DNA of 64,000 nt, taken from positions 4,021 to 68,020 of the forward strand of contig NZ_JAPJPG010000002.1 in NCBI RefSeq assembly GCF_030825785.1, given 5' to 3'. The DNA comes from Anaerococcus sp. GTDB lineage: Bacteria; Bacillota; Clostridia; Tissierellales; Peptoniphilaceae. A program made the translations under genes and the position numbers. Below the pieces are notes generated by a model, which had not been told where the DNA came from, did not search any database, and saw nothing but the letters and a program-made list of their open reading frames with translations. Positions 58,224 through 64,000 of the stretch are shown here, piece after piece. Position 1 is the stretch's first letter, and each line of letters starts with the position of its first letter.

Positions 58224-58804
58224 AATATTACGCAGTAAAAAGAGGAAGGAATCCTGGGATATATACATCCTGGGATTCTTGTCTTAAGGAAGTAAAGGGA
58301 TTTTCCAATGCTAGCTACAAGTCCTTTAAGAAAAAGGAAGATGCTATAGCTTTTATGGAAGATAAACAAGAGACGATTGAAGTAGACGATGAAACAATAA
58401 TAGCCTATGTGGATGGATCTTATAATCTAAAGGAGAAGATCTACGGGGCAGGTGTTGTCTACATAAGTAAGGACGGAGAAGAAGAGCTCTACGAATCCTA
58501 CACAGATGACTTCTACAAGCATAGAAATGTAGCAGGAGAGGTTAGGGCAAGTGAGCTTGCTATAAAAAAGGCCCTAGAAGAGAAAAGAAAAAAAATAATA
58601 ATCTATCACGACTACCAGGGGATTTCCTCCTGGGCCAATGACGAATGGAAGGCCAATAACGCGCTTACTATTTCCTACAAGAACTTTGTAAAAGAAGCGA
58701 GAAAGAGTCTAAAGATAGGCTTTGTCAAGGTCAAGGGTCACTCTAATGATAAGTACAATGACTGGGCAGATAGGCTCGCTAAAAAGGGTGCCCTAGTTGA
58801 ATAA
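58220..58804 (+). CDS. rnhA: RNase H1 with N-terminal viroplasmin domain
   Basis: A 194-residue ribonuclease H. Residues 1-48 form a viroplasmin/hybrid-binding domain (YYAVKRGRNPGIYTSWDSC); the catalytic domain carries Asp65 (AYVDGSYN), Glu107 (AGEVRA), Asp131 (YHDYQG) and Asp184 (WADRLA). It removes RNA from RNA-DNA hybrids. Start overlaps the amylase stop by 4 bp. This combination of domains is common in anaerobic Firmicutes. Confidence 0.92.
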   Translation: MKYYAVKRGRNPGIYTSWDSCLKEVKGFSNASYKSFKKKEDAIAFMEDKQETIEVDDETIIAYVDGSYNLKEKIYGAGVVYISKDGEEELYESYTDDFYKHRNVAGEVRASELAIKKALEEKRKKIIIYHDYQGISSWANDEWKANNALTISYKNFVKEARKSLKIGFVKVKGHSNDKYNDWADRLAKKGALVE

Positions 58805-58868
58805 GGGTAAATAAAAAGTAAAATAAATTTAGGGAAATGAAGTTCTTCCCTATAAAATAAACGCTATA

Positions 58869-58910
58869 AGCTGATGACTTCTACTTAAGAGTAGGGCCAT
58901 CAGCTTTTTT
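58869..58910 (+). terminator. Terminator or attenuator directly before the antiporter gene
   Basis: AGCTGATG (58869-58876) pairs with CATCAGCT (58898-58905), inner pairing CTTCTAC/GTAG-like, then TTTTTT. AGGAGG of the next gene starts at 58911, so the hairpin is both an end for the PP2C-deoC-amylase-rnhA operon and a possible attenuator for the antiporter. Confidence 0.75.
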
Positions 58911-58920
58911 AGGAGGAAAA

Positions 58921-60099
58921 ATGTTAACAAATATCGGAATTATAATAATAGCGGGTCTTATCGGATCTAAGATTTTTTCTAAAATTAAACTTGCTCCCAT
59001 CTTGGGTATGCTTATAGGAGGAATTATAATAAGCCCCAATCTCTTGGGACTAGTGAGTGGAGATATAGGAGCTCTTTCCAAGGACTTAAGGCAAATTGCC
59101 CTAGTTGTAATCTTATCAAGAGCAGGTCTTAGCTTATCTTTTGATAGATTAAAAGAAGTCGGCCTTCCTGCAATCCTAATGACCTTCCTTCCAGCAAGCT
59201 TTGAGATGGCTGCTATAACATTTCTTGCAAATAAAATCTTTAACCTTCCCTATATCGACAGTGCAATCCTTGGAGCTGTCCTTGCGGCAGTATCTCCTGC
59301 CATAGTAGTGCCAAGGATGATAAGGCTTATAGAAGAAGGCTACGGAGAAAATAAGAAAATCCCCGAGATAATCCTTGCAGGCTCTTCCATAGATGACGTC
59401 TACACTATAGTGTTTTTTACAGTTTTTCTTAATCTAAAACTGGGAGGTCAAGCTTCTATAGGAAGTTTTCTAAATATTCCTATATCAATTATTACAGGAA
59501 TTCTTTTTGGAATCATACTAGGATATATCCTTGATATAATTTATGCAAAGATAAATTTGGGCAAAATTTATAAGGTGATAGTCCTTATGGGCCTATCATT
59601 TTTTATCTTAGAAATAGAGAACTTAAGCAAGGGCTATATAGCCTTCTCTGCCCTTGTGGCTATTATTTCTATGACTATGACGATTAAAAAGCTCGACCAA
59701 GACCTTGCAGATGAGCTTTTGGATGTTTATGGAAGCCTTTGGGAGCTTTTTGAGATCTTCCTCTTTGTCCTAGTGGGAATTACCGTAGACCTTTCTATAA
59801 TAGGAGAAGAAATTCTCCCAGCCCTTCTATTAATCACAGGAGGACTAATATTTAGGATGCTTGGAGTCTACTTGGCTCTTCTTCCTTCAAATCTTGAAAA
59901 ACGTGAGAAGATATTTTCAGGTTTCGCCTACCTACCAAAGGCCACAGTCCAAGCAGCCATAGGACCGGTCGCCCTAGGATATGGGATTGCAAGCGGCAAG
60001 CTGATCCTTGCCATATCAGTAATAGCAATCCTCTACACAGCGCCTCTTGGAGCCATACTTACAGATAAGACCTACAAGAGATTACTGAAAAAATCCTAA
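58921..60099 (+). CDS. Cation:proton antiporter, CPA superfamily
   Basis: A 392-residue membrane protein with about twelve hydrophobic segments and no cytoplasmic regulatory domain. Landmarks are the GMLIGGIIISPNLLGL re-entrant region, the SRAGLSLSFDRL and GAVLAAVSPAIVVPRM segments and GSSIDDVYTIVFF, which carries the paired acidic residues of CPA antiporters. It exchanges Na+ or K+ for protons. The gene starts 11 bp after a terminator-like hairpin with no other promoter visible, so it may depend on read-through. Confidence 0.85.
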   Translation: MLTNIGIIIIAGLIGSKIFSKIKLAPILGMLIGGIIISPNLLGLVSGDIGALSKDLRQIALVVILSRAGLSLSFDRLKEVGLPAILMTFLPASFEMAAITFLANKIFNLPYIDSAILGAVLAAVSPAIVVPRMIRLIEEGYGENKKIPEIILAGSSIDDVYTIVFFTVFLNLKLGGQASIGSFLNIPISIITGILFGIILGYILDIIYAKINLGKIYKVIVLMGLSFFILEIENLSKGYIAFSALVAIISMTMTIKKLDQDLADELLDVYGSLWELFEIFLFVLVGITVDLSIIGEEILPALLLITGGLIFRMLGVYLALLPSNLEKREKIFSGFAYLPKATVQAAIGPVALGYGIASGKLILAISVIAILYTAPLGAILTDKTYKRLLKKS

Positions 60100-60145
60100 A
60101 TATAATATTTAATAAATAATATTATCCTAGGAACTAGGAAAACAA

Positions 60146-60174
60146 AAGGGCGGGAAATGGTAAATCCTGCCCTT
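60146..60174 (-). terminator. Terminator for the small minus-strand gene
   Basis: AAGGGC-G-GGA (60146 on) pairs with TCC-T-GCCCTT (60165-60174). Read on the minus strand it is followed by TTTGTTTTCC. It may also stop plus-strand transcription of the antiporter. Confidence 0.65.
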
Positions 60175-60221
60175 AGCTTCTGGTAGAAATTTAATTTAGA
60201 AAATTTAATTGAAATAAATTT

Positions 60222-60527
60222 TTAATCAAGGTCCTTAAAATCAATCAAGTAGTTATTCATTTTGCTTAGTTCCCCGATATCAACAGTAATCTGTATGCTA
60301 TTTATTTTATCTTTTGCAAAGTCTTCCTCAGAGTTGGCACCGAGGACAAAATCAAATTTTATACCTTCCTTGCCTAGGAAATTTAATAGGCTCATGCTTA
60401 TTAGGGAAAAGTGGCTCTCGTATAAAAATATAATTTTATCATCTTTAACCATTATTTCTAACTCATCAGGATCTACTCCATTAAACTTTATTAGCCCCCT
60501 TATATGATTTATATATTTATCTATCAT
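60222..60527 (-). CDS. Hypothetical 101-residue protein
   Basis: I do not recognise this protein. It starts MIDKYINHIRG, is rich in Asp, Glu, Lys, Ile and Phe, has no signal peptide, membrane segment or cysteine, and reads like a small alternating alpha/beta cytosolic domain (DELEIMVKDDKIIFLYESHFS; INSIQITVDIG). The frame is supported by AAAGGAG six bases before ATG on the minus strand, and by a terminator beyond its stop. The overlapping plus-strand frame at 60262-60507 has no ribosome binding site. It is a monocistronic orphan between two transport genes. Confidence 0.7.
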   Translation of the reverse strand: MIDKYINHIRGLIKFNGVDPDELEIMVKDDKIIFLYESHFSLISMSLLNFLGKEGIKFDFVLGANSEEDFAKDKINSIQITVDIGELSKMNNYLIDFKDLD

Positions 60528-60620
60528 CTAAACTCCTTTGTTAAATAAGTTTTGGATGAAATCATTGTACCAGTTAAGACACTAAATAAAATCTAATACA
60601 AACGAAGGATTTGTAAGCAT

Positions 60621-60661
60621 AAAAAAGCAGAAGATCGGATCTTTAATCTGATCTTCTGCTT
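60621..60661 (-). terminator. Terminator of the amino acid ABC operon
   Basis: GATCTTCTGCTT (60650-60661) and AAGCAGAAGATC (60625-60636) form a perfect 12-bp stem; on the minus strand it is followed by TTTTTT. Confidence 0.9.
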
Positions 60662-60690
60662 ATTATCCCATTATTTTAAGCTTAATACTT

Positions 60691-61431
60691 TCAATTTTCT
60701 CCCAAAAATCTCTTTAGGAACTCCTTGGTCCTGTCGTGGTCTGGGTTTGTAAATATTTTTTCTGGAGTGCCGTCTTCTAGGATGATTCCTTTGTTCATGA
60801 ACAAGACCCTGCTAGAAACGTCTCTTGCAAAGTCCATCTCGTGAGTTACTACGATCATGGTCATCCCGCTTTTGGCAAGCTTGGTCATTACATCTAGGAC
60901 CTCTCCTACTGTCTCTGGATCTAAGGCACTTGTTGGCTCATCGAAAAGTAGGAGATCAGGGTTCATGCAAAGGGCACGGGCTATGGCTACCCTTTGTTGT
61001 TGGCCACCGGAGATTTGGCTAGGCTTGGCGTTGACATAATTTTGCATATTTACGCTTTCTAGATACTTTCTAGAAATTTCTTCAGCTTCATTGTGATTTC
61101 TGCCTAGGACCTTTATTTGTCCTAGCATACAGTTTTCAAGGACGGTCTTGTTTGCAAAGAGATTGAAGTTTTGAAATACCATGCCAACCCTGGACCTATA
61201 TTTTCTTTGGTCGAACTTATGGTCCAGTATATTGTCGCTCCTGTAGAGGATCTCGCCACTTGTAGGAGATTCCAAGAGGTTAAGGCAGCGAAGGAGGGTC
61301 GACTTACCAGACCCAGAAGATCCTATTATAGATACTACTTCTCCTTCATTTACCGCCATATTTATATCCTTAAGGACTAGGTTGTCCCCGAATTTTTTCT
61401 CTAAATTGTTTACTCTAATTATCTCAGACAT
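60691..61431 (-). CDS. Polar amino acid ABC transporter ATPase (GlnQ/ArgV type)
   Basis: A 246-residue ABC ATPase. Walker [10 protein letters not shown] (residues about 37-45), Q loop in MVFQNFNLF, signature SGGQQQR, Walker [10 protein letters not shown] and the H-loop VTHEMDF are intact; the [10 protein letters not shown] end is typical of polar amino acid systems. Start is ATG 61431 behind AGGAG; a longer frame would overlap the permease. It overlaps the binding-protein/permease stop by 8 bp and forms the second gene of the T-box operon. Confidence 0.93.
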   Translation of the reverse strand: MSEIIRVNNLEKKFGDNLVLKDINMAVNEGEVVSIIGSSGSGKSTLLRCLNLLESPTSGEILYRSDNILDHKFDQRKYRSRVGMVFQNFNLFANKTVLENCMLGQIKVLGRNHNEAEEISRKYLESVNMQNYVNAKPSQISGGQQQRVAIARALCMNPDLLLFDEPTSALDPETVGEVLDVMTKLAKSGMTMIVVTHEMDFARDVSSRVLFMNKGIILEDGTPEKIFTNPDHDRTKEFLKRFLGEN

Positions 61432-62989
61432 TGTTTGCTCCTGTTGATGATTCCATGATAAAGTCAGTATCCCTAAATCTTCTTTCAAGGACAAGAAGGA
61501 TTCTCGTAATAGTGAAGGTTAGGACGAAATAAATCACTGCTGTTATCAAGTAGGTTGGGAAGTATTGGTAGGTTGATCCTGCGACAGACTTACTCATGAA
61601 GAATAGCTCTGTTACAGAAATTACGTTAAGGACTGATGTATCCTTGATGTTTATTACAAACTCGTTTCCAATAGAAGGAAGAATTGTAAGGATTGTTTGA
61701 GGTAGGATTACGTGAACCATAGTTTGGAAATGGGTCATGCCTATAGCTTTGCAGGCTTCAAATTGTCCCTTGTCAATCGAATTGATTCCTCCACGGACTA
61801 CCTCAGATAGGTAGGCTCCTGTATTGATTGAAACGATTAGGATTGCTGCAAACATAGTCGATAGGTCGATATCGAAATATTGCTTAAGTCCGTAAAAGAT
61901 GATTACAGATTGAACCATCATTGGGGTTCCCCTAAATATTTCAACATAAGCTCCCAAGATCCAGTTGATTATTTTATGGAGATAGTAGGTAAAGGCATTG
62001 TCATCCTTTTTGACTTCCATTCCTCTAATAACTGCAACCAAAAGACCTAAGAGGAAACCTAGGATTGTAGAAACTATGGCTATGATTAGGGTATTTACCA
62101 CACCCTTTAGGAAAAGAGTAGAGTAGGTCGCCCAAATCGATTTAACTTCATCGATAAAGCCTGCGCTTTCTTCCTCATCTGCAGTAAGCTTGGTCATTAC
62201 TCCCATAATCTCTTCTTGTTCCTTTTCTATATCCATAGATGAAAGAACCTTGTTCACTTCTTCTGTAAGAGGAGAATTTTTGGCAATCCCTACTCCTACT
62301 GTTGTATCTTCATCCTTAGTCTCAAAGCCATTTGCCTCGTCAAATGTTATATAGGTAAGTTTTGGGTTGGCAGCCACAGCAGATTCAGCTCCAGCTTCTT
62401 CTGAGATATAGCCATCAATAGTTCCTGCATTTGCAGCAGCAATCATTGTAGGGAAGGAGTCCATGGACTCTTGTTTATTAACACCTTCCATTTGATCTAT
62501 CATAGCTACGTGGAAGGTCCCTAGTTGGGCGGTAATCTTTGCTCCTTCAAAGTCATTAATAGACTTAGCGTCCTTATACTTTGAGTCCTTTTGGGTAACT
62601 ACAACCATCTTTGCATGGTAGTAGGGAACAGAAAAGTCGATTTGCTCGAGCCTTTCAGCGGTTGGGCTCATACCAGCTACTATTGCATCGATCTTGCCAC
62701 TAGTTAGGGCAGGAATTAGTCCGTCCCATTCGATCTTGTAGATTTCAAGCTTCTTGCCTAGGCCATCGGCGATCTTTTTGGCAAATTGAACGTCATAACC
62801 GTTGGCATATTCGCCCGGGGAGTTGGCTACAGGATAGCCTCCATTCTCATCACTTACTTCAGAGAAGTTAAAGGGAGCGTAGTTTACTTCCATGCCCACT
62901 CTGAATGTGTCTTCTTCGCTTGCATTAACCTGGCCAAGGGGCGTAATGATTAGGATAAGTGCAAGGATAATCTTTACTAGCTTTTTCAT
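61424..62989 (-). CDS. Fused amino acid binding protein-permease of an ABC importer
   Basis: A 521-residue fusion. Signal peptide (1-24), a SBP_bac_3 domain (about 30-265; [30 protein letters not shown]), then a HisM/GlnP-type permease (about 285-510) with the EAA-like segment [21 protein letters not shown]. Fusions of this kind occur in GlnHP systems of Gram-positives. The start is ATG 62989 after AAAGGAATT; an upstream frame to 63079 lies inside the T-box. Export places the binding domain outside, tethered to the membrane. Substrate is a polar amino acid; the leader specifier (possibly AAA, Lys) is the only hint. Confidence 0.92.
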   Translation of the reverse strand: MKKLVKIILALILIITPLGQVNASEEDTFRVGMEVNYAPFNFSEVSDENGGYPVANSPGEYANGYDVQFAKKIADGLGKKLEIYKIEWDGLIPALTSGKIDAIVAGMSPTAERLEQIDFSVPYYHAKMVVVTQKDSKYKDAKSINDFEGAKITAQLGTFHVAMIDQMEGVNKQESMDSFPTMIAAANAGTIDGYISEEAGAESAVAANPKLTYITFDEANGFETKDEDTTVGVGIAKNSPLTEEVNKVLSSMDIEKEQEEIMGVMTKLTADEEESAGFIDEVKSIWATYSTLFLKGVVNTLIIAIVSTILGFLLGLLVAVIRGMEVKKDDNAFTYYLHKIINWILGAYVEIFRGTPMMVQSVIIFYGLKQYFDIDLSTMFAAILIVSINTGAYLSEVVRGGINSIDKGQFEACKAIGMTHFQTMVHVILPQTILTILPSIGNEFVINIKDTSVLNVISVTELFFMSKSVAGSTYQYFPTYLITAVIYFVLTFTITRILLVLERRFRDTDFIMESSTGANNV

Positions 62990-63020
62990 AATAATTCCTT
63001 TCTTAATAAATTTGATTGTA

Positions 63021-63061
63021 AAATAAAAGTCCTTACTGCTCCAAACGGAAGCAATAAGGAC
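63021..63061 (-). terminator. T-box terminator of the amino acid ABC operon
   Basis: On the minus strand GTCCTTATTGCTTCC pairs with GGAGCAGTAAGGAC, then TTTTATTTT. It directly follows the T-box core. Confidence 0.85.
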
Positions 63062-63287
63062 GAAAATTCGCGTTACCACCTTAATTTTAGCTCATCTCAC
63101 GATAAGCTACTCAATAAGTACAATCATACTCTCTTGCTATAACGGGCAAGTCCCGCTGTCAGATCAAATATCCCCGACAAAACTCAAAGGCTTTTTTCAC
63201 CAAAATTCAAAATCTCCATTCACACCAGCCAGGATTCTCTTTATTCTAAAATCTTTGGTTACTCCTCTTATCACTGTTGTTGCTTAT
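63021..63287 (-). promoter_or_regulatory. T-box leader of the amino acid ABC operon, possibly lysine-sensing
   Basis: On the minus strand AAGGTGGTAACGCG (63069-63082) is the T-box core and a terminator follows. The Stem I base can be drawn as CAAAG with CTTTG, and the distal GGTGTGAA element is present. The GAA-codon-A pattern gives GAA-AAA-A, so the specifier would be AAA (63193-63195), lysine. The spacing between it and the stem is less ideal than in the brnQ leader, so the codon is tentative. The T-box itself is certain. Confidence 0.9.
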
Positions 63288-63316
63288 ATATTACACTCAA
63301 AAAAATATAATGTCAA
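63288..63316 (-). promoter_or_regulatory. Promoter of the T-box leader
   Basis: On the minus strand TTGACA (63311-63316), 17 bp, then TAATAT (63288-63293), immediately upstream of the leader and divergent from the 3H-domain repressor gene. Confidence 0.65.
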
Positions 63317-63351
63317 ATTTATTTTTGGGGTAAAGTGGTATAGAGGTTAAT

Positions 63352-63861
63352 ATGAATATCAAAGACAGACAACTAGAAATTATAAGAATCTTACAAGACA
63401 GGACCAGCCCTATATCTGGAGGAAGCTTAGCAGAGAAATTCGGCCTAAGTCGCCAGGTTATAGTCAAGGATATCTCTATCCTTAAGGCAAGTGGATATCA
63501 GATAAAATCAAACAACAAAGGCTATTGGCTTAGCCAATCTTCGAAGATACAATTTATCATAAAATGCTCCCACAGTGATGAAGAGATAGGAGATGAGCTA
63601 AATACCATAGTAGATAGGGGAGGAGAAATCCTAGATGTCTTCATCAACCACTTTACCTATGGATTAATCAATAAAGAATTAAATATAAAATCAAGAAAGG
63701 GAGTGGATATCTTTATCAAATCAATAGATGAGGCAACGCCCCTAAAAAATCTCACAGAAAATATCCACTATCACACCATAAGGGTGGATAATGAATTCGC
63801 CAAAGAAAGTATAGAGGCTAAGCTTAGGGAAAAGGGGATTTTAATAGACAAAGACCTATAA
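63352..63861 (+). CDS. niaR: NiaR-like transcriptional repressor (HTH plus 3H domain)
   Basis: A 169-residue regulator with an N-terminal HTH_11 winged helix (1-62, GLSRQVIVKDISILKASGY) and a 3H domain named for its conserved histidines (HSDEEIGDEL at about 74-83, INHFTYG, NIHYHTIRV). NiaR represses NAD-precursor uptake and synthesis genes using nicotinate as corepressor. The histidine pattern is complete. No NAD gene is in the window, so the targets lie beyond. It is transcribed away from the T-box operon, with 35 bp between its start and the opposing -35. Confidence 0.82.
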   Translation: MNIKDRQLEIIRILQDRTSPISGGSLAEKFGLSRQVIVKDISILKASGYQIKSNNKGYWLSQSSKIQFIIKCSHSDEEIGDELNTIVDRGGEILDVFINHFTYGLINKELNIKSRKGVDIFIKSIDEATPLKNLTENIHYHTIRVDNEFAKESIEAKLREKGILIDKDL

Positions 63862-63959
63862 GAAAATCTTACCGTCAAAAAGCCTATACCCTATTTAGTC
63901 ACAAGTGTATTAAAATCGAGTAAAATAGGTTATAATTGTAATGAGCGGAGGTAAAAAGC

Positions 63960-64000
63960 TAGACCTTTCGACTTCGCTATTGCTCCGCTCAAGGAAGTCC
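63960..64000. repeat. Left end of a dispersed repeat element, cut by the window edge
   Basis: GACCTTTCGACTTCGCTATT and GCTCCGCTCAAGGAAGTCC resemble the left ends of the other copies. The rest lies outside the window. Confidence 0.5.

Noticed and set aside
60262..60507. 81-residue plus-strand frame
   Set aside because: Antisense shadow of the 101-residue minus-strand gene, which has the ribosome binding site and terminator.

Overview
The window comes from a low-GC Gram-positive anaerobe. The evidence is AT-rich intergenic DNA, strong AGGAGG-type ribosome binding sites, AGA/ATA codon preference, T-box leaders, a PPi-type phosphofructokinase, sortase-type anchors and a classic Firmicutes S10-spc-alpha ribosomal operon. 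The best guess is a Gram-positive anaerobic coccus of the Anaerococcus/Peptoniphilus group (Tissierellia). That genus guess is inference from gene content; no 16S gene is present.

Layout. 1-1.8 kb: T-box-controlled branched-chain amino acid transporter (brnQ). 1.8-3.9 kb (minus): Cof-type HAD phosphatase and PPi-phosphofructokinase. 4.2-11.3 kb: a PTS operon with a LicR-type PRD regulator, Lac-family EIIA, EIIB and EIIC, an unknown small membrane protein, a GH1 6-phospho-beta-glucosidase and a DUF871/MupG paralogue. 11.3-13.8 kb: histidine phosphatase, MFS transporter and a Crp/Fnr regulator. 14.0-28.2 kb: one intact 4703-residue cell-wall-anchored adhesin with ten Cna-B/SpaA-like modules, four bacterial-repeat modules and several unnamed recurrent domains. 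28.2-33.5 kb: NhaC-type antiporter (minus), a CmpB-like membrane protein and a tandem-domain PPK2 kinase, with two repeat-rich gene-free islands on either side of the last two. 33.5-48.0 kb: the complete S10-spc-alpha ribosomal operon (rpsJ to rplQ, with secY, adk, infA, rpoA), lacking map between adk and infA. 48.1-54.9 kb: a HAD phosphatase, then a peptidoglycan-sugar recovery operon: MurR-type regulator, surface-anchored PBP4B-like serine hydrolase, MupG, MurQ and a MurP-type PTS permease. 55.0-60.1 kb: PAS-PP2C phosphatase, deoC, cytoplasmic alpha-amylase, viroplasmin-RNase H and a cation:proton antiporter. 60.2-63.3 kb (minus): an orphan small protein and a T-box-controlled polar amino acid ABC transporter whose binding protein is fused to its permease. 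63.35 kb: a NiaR-like 3H repressor. The final bases start another copy of the dispersed repeat.

How the parts fit. Several modules point to a peptidoglycan/host-sugar scavenging lifestyle: MurNAc uptake as the 6-phosphate, hydrolysis of MurNAc-6-P glycosides by MupG and etherase cleavage by MurQ, plus a parallel beta-glucoside PTS operon with its own MupG-like enzyme. Amino acid import is under tRNA sensing (two T-boxes). Surface biology is represented by the giant adhesin and the anchored hydrolase. Their sorting motifs are LPMTSG and NPKTG; the first departs from LPXTG at its fifth residue and the second at its first. No sortase, transposase, phage gene, CRISPR array, tRNA or rRNA gene was recognised. 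The most interesting unknowns are the giant adhesin's unnamed domain families, the dispersed inverted-repeat elements, the small membrane protein inside the PTS operon, and the hairpin-rich spacer between infA and rpmJ.
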